Origin: Actinomucor elegans
Taxonomy: Eukaryota > Mucoromycota > Mucoromycetes > Mucorales > Mucoraceae
Length of the DNA: 64,000 nt
Assembly (NCBI GenBank): GCA_026027325.1
Contig: JAMSLZ010000001.1
Span: forward strand, 2,108,001-2,172,000
Direction of reading: 5' to 3'
Shown here piece after piece: positions 38,753 to 48,816 of this stretch. The notes beneath the pieces are model-generated. The model ran no database searches. It saw only the letters and a list, made by a program, of their open reading frames with translations, and was not told the origin of the DNA. The first letter of the stretch is position 1. Each line of letters opens with the position of its first letter. A program made the translations under genes and the position numbers.

Positions 38753-39963
38753 ATGGGGACCCAAAATGAAAAGAAGAATGTTGTGATTATTATTGATTCT
38801 GATGATGACGAGATAGAAATATCGGAAAGAAAGGCGATTGAGACCAAACCTTTAGGCAAAGAGCCCATTACTCAGAACAAGACTGTTCCAGCAAAAGCTC
38901 TCCCCAATCATCAAATTCCAATGAATACTTCCAATATAAACCTACAAAGGTCCCCCTCTTCCATTCAAAAAGAAGCAATTTTACCTACTCTAGCAGTGAA
39001 AAAACCTTCAGTCAATATCAATCGGCTATTTCAAAAAGACAACAGGATTATAAACCTTGGAAAAGGGAAACCTAAGCCAAGACCACAACAATCAGTCAAT
39101 ATATTGGACAGTTTGATAGACAGTGATGATAGTTTAGCTGAAATACTTGGCAACAGTGATAAACTAGTACGCTCGCCATTATTAGATAGAATCCGTGGTC
39201 GAAAAACTTCAAGTGCAAGTCAGGAATCACCTTCGAACGCAAGTCAGCAGGAACTGCCACCATCATCTAGCCCAAGTTTACATAGCACCTTTAGTCCTGA
39301 TAGATCCATGCAATACCAAAGCGTGCTTTCTCCTAATAACTTGGACTCTCCACCAGTACTGAGTCGTAAACGACCTATAGCATCACCACAAGGAAACTCG
39401 TCCATGAGTAGGTATGCGATGGAGAAACAAAGAATGTTTTATGAGTTGAATGATCAAGATAGTGAAGAAGACCTCGAGTCCTATATAACATATATCACAG
39501 CTAGAAGAAGATTATTTGAAAAGGAAATCTTTGAAGTATGCACTCTTCAATTTGTAGCCTAAACCGTATATGACTAACTCTTGAACATGATAGGTTGAGC
39601 ACAAAAAAACTGGCGCTATGAATATGCAATGTCCATTATGCTATCTATTTTTTCCTAAAGGTGATATATCAGAACACGCTACTGAATGTGATGGTAAAAA
39701 GGCTGGTAAAGGTATTCAAAAGAATACCATTGCTGCTGCAGTAGCTCAGAATGAAATCGAACGCAAAAAGTACGTATATGAACATGATCAGCTCCATATA
39801 TATTCAATTTTTTTGTAGAAGAAACAAGGGCATTATAGATATTGGACCAATTAACTACTATGCAGATTCAGAAGGCACTTTGGCTCTCGATGGTATTAAT
39901 TTTGGCAGTGAAGTCACTGCTGGTTTAAGCTGGGAGTCTGCTGGTCAAACTCGTTTTGCATAA
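38753..39963 (+). CDS. Protein with N-terminal SUMO-interacting motif and a C2HC (UBZ-like) zinc finger
   Basis: Exons 38753-39535, 39594-39769 and 39819-39963 encode 367 aa. The N-terminus KNVVIIIDSDDDEIEISE is a hydrophobic core followed by acidic residues, the form of a SUMO-interacting motif. A long Ser/Pro-rich, probably disordered region follows, with several SP sites and acidic DSDDSLAE and DQDSEEDLE clusters. A zinc finger CPLCYLFFPKGDISEHATEC with C-x2-C, H and C fits the UBZ4 class found in ubiquitin-binding DNA repair proteins such as Rad18. The C-terminal 45 residues are hydrophobic with no known domain. A nuclear adaptor in the SUMO/ubiquitin or DNA-damage response is an inference. 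I do not recognise a named orthologue. Confidence 0.75.
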
Positions 39964-40944
39964 ATGTTACTAATACTTTTACTTCTTGTACATGTACACA
40001 AAATACATCATTATATCACAATCATCTTACAATTGAATTAATTACTTTTTTCATTTAAACAATAATATCTTCAATCGTATTATTGGGTTTATCTTTTGTT
40101 TAACGTCTTGGTTACTAGCATTTATTTCATCTGTGCTATCTGATGTTGAAGATAGAAATTGGTAAGCAAAAGGTGTTTCGCAGCGACAATCATTACCTTT
40201 ATCCTCTCTCTATACTGAAAGCTTATCTTCATTGTTGACAGCCATATAGTCTTGTAAAGTAGTTTTAACAATTTGAAACATTTTTGAAATCTTTCATTTC
40301 ACTACATTGGCCATCATTATTTTGATAATATAATGAACCTGCCTCGCCATTATAAATCAAGTCAGTTCTGCTTCAATGAATTCTTGATACACCTGATCGC
40401 AACTGATCTAGGAAGCTCAAGAAAGGCCATCTTTTTCTAGCATGCACACCGACAGTATAGTTAGCTAATTCACCAATAGTAGCCAAATGCTCGAAGCAAG
40501 AAGCGTAGATATGGAAAATATAAATTTCTGCTTCGTATGGCTCATTACGCAGTAAAATAAGTGAGCTAGTTCGTCGGTGCTTATCAGAACAGCCCTGTTT
40601 CTTGCCTTATCATCTGGTAGGAAGAGAAATATTGCAAACCATAACTAAACGAGAACTCAATTGTTGAGGGTGATGAGATCTCCCTTATAGATACAGCACG
40701 CATGGTGTAGTTGAATGAGTATGGGCCATCCATTTGAGAACTTAATTAGAAAGGTGGTGTTCTATCATTTGATGCTCTTATATGTAGTAAGTAGGGAACA
40801 TCGTAATGTCATGTTGGCTTTTTTTTTTCAATACCATTCATAGCACAATGTGTACCTTAGTTTAATAAAGGACTCAAAGCTTTCAAAGAATCGAAAGCTA
40901 ATTTTGTTATATAGTATTGATTTATTTATACAAGTTCATTGTTA
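39964..40944. other. Convergent intergenic region
   Basis: This lies between the stop codons of the zinc-finger gene and the minus-strand splicing factor. A 77-codon minus-strand open frame without ATG (40373-40606) is adjacent to a second open frame and might be a relic, but I recognise nothing in it. Confidence 0.4.
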
Positions 40945-41349
40945 TTAGGAAAACATATCCTTCACATCCGTAAAGTCCTCTTCATTTTCACCCATAGGTT
41001 CACTATCAAAATTCTCTTCTATGGGTTCTCCATCTACATCTTCAATAGGTTCTCCATCCACATCTTCAATAGGTTCTCCATCCACATCTTCAATAGGTTC
41101 TCCATCCACATTATCCATAGGCTCACTATCGATATCTCCATTATTTGATAGAGTTTCACCGTCAAATTTTTCGTTTAGGGTATTTTCATTGTTATGACTA
41201 GTTGGAGATTGTTTGCCGTTTTCCTTCTTCAAGAATATCTCGGTCAATTGATCTGTATAATACTTGGGGAAGATCATCCAGTTCTCCCATACATTAATGA
41301 CTATTGAGATGTGTTTCTATTCACGATAATAGTTATTATTACTGCTAAT

Positions 41350-41383
<34 letters not shown>

Positions 41384-43677
41384 ATACATTACTCTGACTT
41401 GTTCTGCTTTTAACCGAGCGTTAATGGAGCGGTAGATTGAATTGAAATGATCAAAGACAATCGGTAACCGTGATTCGAATCTAATCTCATTGTTTAACTA
41501 AAAGCATAATGTTTTAACTACATAAAAACTTACTCTTTTCTATACTTCCATGCATTGGATACGTGCACGCTACTGTTGTGAAGGATATCCGAAATCAAAT
41601 AAAGCCTTGCCAGCTTGACTGACAAAGGTGAATCTGGCACCAGAATTGACTTACACAGCAAATCAACAATCTACAAAGAAACTGTTTAGTATGAACTATT
41701 ACCTAACTATTGATCATTTACCTCAGTTGCTGCATCAGCATGATCGATGGCAAAAGCCATGGTCCTAGCAATTGTACCTCTTTGAAAAGTCACTTCACGT
41801 AATAGGATAGACAATCTTTGTTTTGCAATTTGTCCTAAGGCACCTTTTGATACATTATCTTGCTCAGCCAATTCATCGTCTGTATCAAACGTAGGATCAG
41901 CAATGTCCTGTAAAAATCATATTAGAAAAAGTAAATATAGCACTATTTATAAGCTAGTTTACTTCAACAATTAGTGGTAATTCTGGTGGAATCCACCATG
42001 GGCCACCTTCAAACATCTGAAAAGGTTCATCTGTCCATTTTGATTTGGTATCACCTTGTGCCAATGAATATAACTTCCATCTATAATAGATATGTTCCGG
42101 AGACTGCACCTAGTTATCAGTATCTAATATTTTCAGTCAGCCATTAAAAAAGCTTACATTATTATCATACAAAAACTTGAACATGGGATTTTGCTGTTCG
42201 CGCTCCATAATGATAGCTTCAAACAAAGGGCCGTGTACTAGCACGCGTTCAATAACCCGATGAATGACGCGCATTAATTTGACGTCTACAGGTTTAACCA
42301 CACGTACTTCTGCCCTGGGTCTTGCTGAATTCTAGTCATATCATTAGCAACTATATTGATCTATAGGTCGATCCGATCCTTACCACGCCAGATGCCCCAG
42401 GTACTGATATTTGAGCATTGAAGGGAAGACCTGTGCGCTTTGTCAAGTTGGAAGTGTTTTTACTGGCCAAGACAAAGCATGGTTGAGCTGGTAAAGGGAC
42501 AGCCTTTCCCCAGCCCACACGCATCGAAAACCCTTCAATATCTTTGCCGTCCAAATGTCGAATAGCCTCCGCTGCATCATCTCGCTTCATGAAGCTAACA
42601 AATCCACAATTATTACCCTTGTCTTTCTCTTCTTGTGTACGCGGCCACATAATCTTAACAGAAGCAATTGGACCGAACTGACCAAAATGCTGACATAGTC
42701 CTGTTTCTGTCATTGTAGGATTGATATTACCGATATAAAGGTTGGTTGTGTTGGGATTGCCATCATCATGCGATCCTATATCGGATATGTCTTTTTTTTT
42801 TTAAGTGTAAGAACATATTTCGCTCGTACAATAATAATTGTACCTGATGCGTTGGTAAATCCTGCTTGGTTGTTATTATCTACTCGAGTATTTCGCACCT
42901 GTTGTCCCCTATACAATGCACTATTAATTGAATGCCTTTTATATCTTCTTTCTTTTCGATTTACTTTTTAATCTCTTCAAGAAATGAATCCATGTTTCTC
43001 TTCTTCTGTGTCTTTTGGAAACTTTTCATCTTTGCCAAAGCCTGATAAGTGTGTCGTGATTAGTCTTATTTTATCAATCATGTTCTTTTTGTGTGCCAAA
43101 TACATCGTCTTCATCTTCTTCGAGGTCTGTTTCCAATGATAGTGGTTTTGCTGTTGTATTGATATTGGGTTTTAGAGACTCGCCTGCTCTTACAAAGGGC
43201 ATGGATTTAAAAGAACTGATCTTTTTTTCTGATGTATTATGGTCATCAATCGTAGAATCTACATGTAAAAAGTGCGTCAGTATTCAATACATTGATGCTA
43301 TACTATTCATTATGCAATATATACTATACGGTTAGGTTGTAATGTACCCGATTTGACAAATGTGGTTGTGCCCAATTGGTATGATTTAGGTTCTTCAAAT
43401 GAAGCGACAAAATCGGCGTATACTTTCGCAGCTTCGATACTTTCTTGCTATAAATTCAATGCATTAATTAGCTTTTCGATACGTAGAGCTTTCTGGTGGA
43501 CCCTTTGGTATTTACTTGTTTCTTTAAATCAGCTTCTTCTTTGTGTTTTTGAAAAGCACTTTTCTTTTGACTTCCAATAGTAAATGCTTGCAATTTCGAA
43601 GCAGGAATAGGTTTGATTGGCCTTGTCACTATCTCCTCTTCTTCAGGTGATTCTGCTCTCTTTCTTTTCTCACTCAT
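40945..43677 (-). CDS. U2 snRNP-associated SURP-domain splicing factor (U2SURP/SR140 homologue)
   Basis: Twelve minus-strand exons: 43677-43516, 43447-43348, 43258-43104, 43041-42965, 42908-42844, 42790-42384, 42331-42158, 42109-41963, 41907-41722, 41670-41534, 41480-41393 and 41316-40945, encoding 689 aa. Domain order matches human U2SURP. A charged N-terminus with DFVASFEE comes first, then an RRM (TNLYIGNINPTM, GFVSFMKRDDAAEAIRHLDG) near residues 200-280. A SURP module (VLVHGPLFEAIIMEREQQNP, FLYDN) follows near 345-400, and then a CID-type helical domain (LSILLREVTFQRGTIARTMA, ISDILHNSSVHVSNAWKYR). The protein acts in the U2 snRNP during branch-point recognition. The C-terminus holds four tandem copies of an 8-residue DVDGEPIE-like unit. 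Budding yeast lacks this factor, which fits an intron-rich fungus. Confidence 0.93.
41017..41112 (-). repeat. 24-bp coding minisatellite in U2SURP homologue
   Basis: Four tandem 24-bp units on the + strand of type TTCAATAGGTTCTCCATCCA plus four bases. The last three are nearly identical and the first is diverged. On the minus strand each unit codes for eight residues (DVDGEPIE). The repeat stays in frame, so copy-number change would lengthen or shorten the tail without breaking it. Confidence 0.85.
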
Positions 43678-44397
43678 ATTATATTAGATACCTTTTTTTT
43701 TTTATAAAAAAAAAGCGAGAAAAGCCAAACAGTAGGGAAGTTTGTTCACCAACTGCAGAAAATGACAGTCAGCATGGCATTCTGAGAGAGAATTTAAATC
43801 ATACTTGCTAATTGGCTTACTGATTTTATAAGTTTATAGGAAAATCCGAGTGAATTCTGTTAACCCGATTTGCAGGAGAATCGTTCCCGTTTCGAGTGGA
43901 TTCAAGCTTTAACTTGCAATTCACTTTACATTTATGCTGAATCTGTAGTATATAAAGATCAAAAATTCATATAATAGTAATAAGACGAAGGATACAATTC
44001 AAATAAAATAAAATAAAAGAATAGATAGTAAATAGAATCGTCTATACTGATAGTAAAAGCTATTATGATTTTTATTCACAATTCAAAATTAAATATTTAT
44101 ATACATTTCATCAGAGCTTAATAGTGTAGCATTTAATCTATTAGCACACATGGCTATATAGCGAAGTCCAATACCGGCAACCAATAACAAGTTTTTTAAT
44201 CAGGCATTATTATAATTGTATAATGCACCCACTGCTTGGTATTCAGGTTTTATTTTGAGATACACTCGATATTATGGGATAGTATGATGCCGCGTGTTTC
44301 GTGTAATGATTATTGGCTAATAATAATTCTAAGGATGGCACATCACTTGTATTTATGTAGATCTCGTTAGTCTGATTGCATTATTAGGTAAGGTTCA
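43678..44397. other. Promoter region of the U2SURP homologue and gene-free DNA
   Basis: No gene seen. An A/T homopolymer run lies right upstream of the start codon. TGATGCCGCGTG near 44285 recurs inverted near 44480, bracketing about 200 bp next to the tRNA-associated repeats. Confidence 0.4.
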
Positions 44398-44462
44398 TGT
44401 CAGGTACACTTGGATTTTGCATATAACCTTTTGTATACGTTTATTGGAATCAACTATAAAAT
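44398..44462 (-). repeat. Partial LTR-like repeat near tRNA-Ile
   Basis: The + strand starts TGTCAGGTACACTTGG and continues through GTTTATTGGAATCAACTATA. The second string is the reverse complement (with changes) of part of the right-hand repeat at 49977-50129. The copy is truncated at its other end. Confidence 0.55.
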
Positions 44463-44528
44463 AAAGTAGGTGGAGTATAACACGCGGCATCATTAGGCAA
44501 TATTACACTACTAATCCAGTTTACCTAA

Positions 44529-44640
44529 TGTCAGGTACACACGGTCTTTGTGTGCAACCTTTTTAATTAGTATAAATATCAAATGTATCTTTTATCTCTT
44601 AATTGCACTTTTATATAAATCTACATCTCTGCTCACAACA
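44529..44640 (-). repeat. LTR-like repeat 34 bp downstream of tRNA-Ile
   Basis: Read on the minus strand it starts TGTTGTGAGCAGAGATG and ends GTGTGTACCTGACA, i.e. TG...CA ends like a retrotransposon LTR. It shares its ends and an internal GATATTTATACTAATTAAAA-type segment with the repeats at 49819-50129. At 112 bp it is shorter than the right-hand copies. No internal retrotransposon genes accompany it. Confidence 0.6.
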
Positions 44641-44674
44641 GCTACAGACACCACTTTTTGTGTGTAAAATAAAA

Positions 44675-44748
44675 TGCTCATTACAGGGGTCGAACCTGTG
44701 ACCTTGGCGTTATTAGCACCACGCTCTAACCAACTGAGCTAAACGAGC
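44675..44748 (-). tRNA. tRNA-Ile (anticodon AAT)
   Basis: The minus strand folds as a 74-nt tRNA without intron. The acceptor stem is GCTCGTT pairing with AATGAGC, with discriminator A. The D arm is AGCTCAGTTGGTTAGAGC, and the anticodon arm has loop CTAATAA with anticodon AAT. The T arm contains GGTTCGACCC (B box). No encoded CCA, as usual in eukaryotes. An LTR-like repeat lies just beyond its 3' end. Confidence 0.95.
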
Positions 44749-45897
44749 ACTTTTGGTTGAAAAGTTTAAATATAATCATCAAAATGTAATTTTTACTGCT
44801 GATCACGTGAGCAATCTCCTCTGATTGGATTCGGTGAATCAAAGTGTAGACATCATCATCAAGAGCTGAGGTCAGCAAGAATAATTAACGAAGCACCGAC
44901 CAAATATTCAATAATTTTAAAAAGGGCATGTTGTGGTGAAATAACCACATAATTGAAATACGATTAGAGGTTTTCGAGCCCTAGCTGTCAACACATACAT
45001 ACTAAAGCATTTTATTGTTTACCTTGTACAGCGATATAGTCCTTATTAAACAAAGATACATTCTTCATATATATATCTAACATGAATACAAGTAAATAAC
45101 ATTCAGTGGCAATTCAACGAGTATAAATATAAACTACAAAAACTAGTTTAGAAGAAATCAATTTAAGTTGAATAAACTATATAACCAAGTTATAATCGAC
45201 TTTATTACCTGCTTTTATTCTATTTTTACTCCAGCTTGACAATACTTAAATGCTTAAAAAGGTGTGATATGATTATAACTCTCATATACTAAATATGGTA
45301 ATTATTTTTGATATTTATTTTGGGATAGGTCAAAATATAATGTACAGATTTAATAAATGTTGTTTTACAACTTTTATTTAAATCTCAAAAACATAAATAT
45401 TAAAAAATTCAAATTAAAATCTGAGTGATTTTATTTTTTTCGTCTTTTTTATATTTACTTTTTAGAAATAATTAAAAATAAATGTAAAACATTTATATTT
45501 AATATTTCTGTACATTATTTTGATAATGATCCTTATTTTTTTATTCCATCCACCTCCAACAGTTTATTGTCATATAAAGGACATTATATAGAGAAATGTT
45601 TCAAACTAAATAAATTTTATGTAGATTTTAAAATATTTATATAATTGAAAAGTAGTAATAAAAGTAATAAAAAGGTAACATTGTAATTAATAGAAAATTT
45701 TTAAATAATGTTAATTTTTGTAATATAAATAAGTTTGTAAAATATGGTATAAATGTATATTCTTTAAAAGTGTAATAAATAAGAAATAAAATATTAAAAT
45801 AAATATGGTTAGAAAACAAATTATGTAATTATTAACAACCTTGTAAAATACGTATAACATATACAGTAAAACATTTCTCATATATATATGTTTTAAT

Positions 45898-46158
45898 TTA
45901 ATCATTATCTATTATCATATCATTTTCATTAATTGTATTTTCTGTTATATTATTAGTCTTTAATATGTATGCATATTCATATTTTTTTCCATTAATTAAT
46001 TTCATGGTGATTAAAACAACATCATTTTTTTTTAATTTAAAATTTATATCTATTATATCAAAATTATATTTTTTATTTTTAAAAATTTGTTGTGGTATAA
46101 ATGAACATTTCAAATCTTTTATAAACTTTTTATTCAAAAACGGATTATTTTCGGACAT
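45898..46158 (-). CDS. Transposon companion ORF, 86 aa, left copy
   Basis: Starts MSENNPFLNKKFIKDLK and ends with an Asn/Asp-rich tail. The middle has alternating hydrophobic and charged residues suggesting a small beta domain; no known motif is visible. It lies 68 bp downstream of the transposase stop, same strand. Identical to the copy at 48556-48816. Its intact frame in such AT-rich DNA gives some support for coding, but function is unknown. Confidence 0.5.
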   Translation of the reverse strand: MSENNPFLNKKFIKDLKCSFIPQQIFKNKKYNFDIIDINFKLKKNDVVLITMKLINGKKYEYAYILKTNNITENTINENDMIIDND

Positions 46159-46226
46159 GATAATATATATCAATTAATTTATTTATTTTTATGCCCAAAT
46201 TCAATTTTTTTTTATTTTAATAAATT

Positions 46227-47090
46227 TTAATCTTTTAAAAATTCCATCCAAATGTTTTTATTTTTATTATTTCTTCTCCATTGATATTCTTTTATATGTA
46301 ACATTATGTTCTTTTTATTTCTATGTATAGGCATTAAATTTCTTTTAAATGCTCCCCAAGTAGCTTCAATTGATTGTGTATGAACTTTAGTTATAGGATC
46401 TACAAAATGCTTAGAATGGTTTACAGTTTTATGATTATATCCAATATTATTTAAATTATTATATCCTTTCCAGCAGTCAGTATATATTGTTGTTCCTTCA
46501 TTTATATATTTATTAACAATATAATCTATATTTATACTATTTCTATGTTTTATAGGTAGCATAAATAATTTTTTATCTTTATTATCATTACTTCTTTCAA
46601 TACCTCCAATAATCCAAGCACCATCAATTTTCCTACCTTTATGGTATTTTCTTTTAGCAATTTTACTTTCATCCATTTCTACTATTTTATCTTTTCCTCC
46701 TATTTTTTTATCTGGTGTAATTAATTGTTTATTTTTTATATATTTTCTAAATATTTTTTTATATTTTACAACTGTATTTTTATCAATATTTAATGCTGAT
46801 GAAATATAAGTTCCGGTGACTTTACCAAGAAACAAATGTAATAAATGTAATTGTATGTTTATTGGTAATTTCATTTTATTAAAAATTGTACCATTTAATG
46901 GTGATATAGTTTTTCTACATTTATAATTTCTACATACGTATAATTTTTTATTTAAATTTAAAGTCATATCTTTTCCACAATTACTACAATTTTTATATCC
47001 ATTCACATAGTCATTATTTATTAAGTATAACAAAGCCTTTCTATCGTCATCAAATATTTCTTTTAATTTTTTATATGGCTCTACTAACAT
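46227..47090 (-). CDS. DDE transposase, IS1595/ISXO2-like (Merlin superfamily), left copy
   Basis: 287 aa from the ATG of MLVEPYKKLKEIF. An N-terminal zinc ribbon has CSNCGK and, after a short gap, CRNYKC. A helix-turn-helix-like region (GKVTGTYISSALNIDKNTV) follows. The DDE core shows the first Asp in VEMDESKI, the second in TIYTDCWKGY, and the Glu in TQSIEATWGAFKR, in the order and spacing of the IS1595/ISXO2 transposases to which eukaryotic Merlin elements belong. The frame is open further upstream into the spacer (to 47240), but that part is not shared with the right copy, so I used the shared start. Intact and identical to the right copy, hence possibly active. Confidence 0.88.
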   Translation of the reverse strand: MLVEPYKKLKEIFDDDRKALLYLINNDYVNGYKNCSNCGKDMTLNLNKKLYVCRNYKCRKTISPLNGTIFNKMKLPINIQLHLLHLFLGKVTGTYISSALNIDKNTVVKYKKIFRKYIKNKQLITPDKKIGGKDKIVEMDESKIAKRKYHKGRKIDGAWIIGGIERSNDNKDKKLFMLPIKHRNSINIDYIVNKYINEGTTIYTDCWKGYNNLNNIGYNHKTVNHSKHFVDPITKVHTQSIEATWGAFKRNLMPIHRNKKNIMLHIKEYQWRRNNKNKNIWMEFLKD

Positions 47091-47205
47091 TTTTATAATA
47101 TATTTTGAACATAATTTTATTACTATAAAAAAATTCAATTTTTTTTTTCTAACATTTTTTTTAATTGAGTTTGAAATTTTATGAGACTTATCTTCATATT
47201 TAAAT

Positions 47206-47508
47206 CCTTTTTCTAGTATAAATCCAAAATTGCTGCACAAGTGTCGAAGTTATTGATAATTACTGAGATTTACATCAACACCCACACAACGGGGCGAACA
47301 ATCGGCAGCAGCTAGAACATAAATTCACAACCGAATATCTTTGTTGCATGTTGAATTTGATCATTGTCGCTTTTCATTCACAATTTCGAAATGTCAAGTA
47401 ACAAGTATAGTCAATAATCTGATACATACTGAAATAAAAGAACATAGCCACAATATCTCTTTCGTTTACCCAATTTTCCTATAAATATTTTAATAATATT
47501 TTTTAAGC
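47206..47508. other. 303-bp spacer between the inverted transposon copies, probably inverted host DNA
   Basis: This sequence is not part of the palindrome and has a more host-like composition than the arms. Its left end CCTTTTTC is the reverse complement of the right outer flank GAAAAAGG (49454-49461). Its right end TTTTTAAGC is the reverse complement of the left outer flank GCTTAAAAA (45252-45260). Flipping the spacer places each short repeat directly on both sides of one transposon copy, as target-site duplications. Confidence 0.75.
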
Positions 47509-47623
47509 ATTTAAATATGAAGATAAGTCTCATAAAATTTCAAACTCAATTAAAAAAAATGTTAGAAAAAAAAAATTGAATTTTTTTATAGTAATAAAAT
47601 TATGTTCAAAATATATTATAAAA

Positions 47624-48487
47624 ATGTTAGTAGAGCCATATAAAAAATTAAAAGAAATATTTGATGACGATAGAAAGGCTTTGTTATACTTAATAAATAA
47701 TGACTATGTGAATGGATATAAAAATTGTAGTAATTGTGGAAAAGATATGACTTTAAATTTAAATAAAAAATTATACGTATGTAGAAATTATAAATGTAGA
47801 AAAACTATATCACCATTAAATGGTACAATTTTTAATAAAATGAAATTACCAATAAACATACAATTACATTTATTACATTTGTTTCTTGGTAAAGTCACCG
47901 GAACTTATATTTCATCAGCATTAAATATTGATAAAAATACAGTTGTAAAATATAAAAAAATATTTAGAAAATATATAAAAAATAAACAATTAATTACACC
48001 AGATAAAAAAATAGGAGGAAAAGATAAAATAGTAGAAATGGATGAAAGTAAAATTGCTAAAAGAAAATACCATAAAGGTAGGAAAATTGATGGTGCTTGG
48101 ATTATTGGAGGTATTGAAAGAAGTAATGATAATAAAGATAAAAAATTATTTATGCTACCTATAAAACATAGAAATAGTATAAATATAGATTATATTGTTA
48201 ATAAATATATAAATGAAGGAACAACAATATATACTGACTGCTGGAAAGGATATAATAATTTAAATAATATTGGATATAATCATAAAACTGTAAACCATTC
48301 TAAGCATTTTGTAGATCCTATAACTAAAGTTCATACACAATCAATTGAAGCTACTTGGGGAGCATTTAAAAGAAATTTAATGCCTATACATAGAAATAAA
48401 AAGAACATAATGTTACATATAAAAGAATATCAATGGAGAAGAAATAATAAAAATAAAAACATTTGGATGGAATTTTTAAAAGATTAA
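47624..48487 (+). CDS. DDE transposase, IS1595/ISXO2-like (Merlin superfamily), right copy
   Basis: 287 aa, identical in translation to the left copy: zinc ribbon CSNCGK/CRNYKC, catalytic Asp in VEMDESKI, Asp in TIYTDCWKGY and Glu in TQSIEATWGAFKR. An in-frame ATG 48 nt upstream (47576) would add 16 residues and is also within the arm. Codon use is dominated by A/T-ending codons, unlike all host genes in the window. Confidence 0.88.
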   Translation: MLVEPYKKLKEIFDDDRKALLYLINNDYVNGYKNCSNCGKDMTLNLNKKLYVCRNYKCRKTISPLNGTIFNKMKLPINIQLHLLHLFLGKVTGTYISSALNIDKNTVVKYKKIFRKYIKNKQLITPDKKIGGKDKIVEMDESKIAKRKYHKGRKIDGAWIIGGIERSNDNKDKKLFMLPIKHRNSINIDYIVNKYINEGTTIYTDCWKGYNNLNNIGYNHKTVNHSKHFVDPITKVHTQSIEATWGAFKRNLMPIHRNKKNIMLHIKEYQWRRNNKNKNIWMEFLKD

Positions 48488-48555
48488 AATTTATTAAAAT
48501 AAAAAAAAATTGAATTTGGGCATAAAAATAAATAAATTAATTGATATATATTATC

Positions 48556-48816
48556 ATGTCCGAAAATAATCCGTTTTTGAATAAAAAGTTTATAAAAGAT
48601 TTGAAATGTTCATTTATACCACAACAAATTTTTAAAAATAAAAAATATAATTTTGATATAATAGATATAAATTTTAAATTAAAAAAAAATGATGTTGTTT
48701 TAATCACCATGAAATTAATTAATGGAAAAAAATATGAATATGCATACATATTAAAGACTAATAATATAACAGAAAATACAATTAATGAAAATGATATGAT
48801 AATAGATAATGATTAA
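48556..48816 (+). CDS. Transposon companion ORF, 86 aa, right copy
   Basis: Same protein as 45898-46158 on the opposite strand. An ATG 15 nt upstream (48541) is possible. It follows the transposase by 68 bp and overlaps the start of a hydrophobic 64-codon frame by 8 nt. No known domain. Confidence 0.5.
   Translation: MSENNPFLNKKFIKDLKCSFIPQQIFKNKKYNFDIIDINFKLKKNDVVLITMKLINGKKYEYAYILKTNNITENTINENDMIIDND

Larger units (their letters stand above)
45261..47205 (-). mobile_element. AT-rich Merlin/IS1595-like DNA transposon, left copy
   Basis: 1,945 bp. The outer end is GGTGTGATATGATTATAACT and the inner end reads TTCATATTTAAAT. Taken from either end, the first ~30 bp agree at about 20 positions (shared ATATGA..ATAA.TCTCATA), forming imperfect terminal inverted repeats. 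Every position i pairs with 94714-i in the right copy with no length difference, and the encoded proteins are identical. Base composition is far more AT-rich than the host genes. It carries a transposase (46227-47090), an 86-aa ORF (45898-46158) and a very hydrophobic 64-codon frame (45711-45905) that may not be real. The outer flank GCTTAAAAA recurs inverted at the inner side of the right copy (47500-47508). Confidence 0.85.

Noticed and set aside
40373..40606. Minus-strand open frame (77 codons, no ATG) reading smoothly as protein
   Set aside because: No start, no known motif, and a second open frame beside it in another phase; could be a gene relic but cannot be supported.
47091..47240. 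50-residue N-terminal extension of the left transposase into the spacer
   Set aside because: The part beyond 47205 lies outside the repeated unit and is not shared with the right copy, so it is a chance frame extension.
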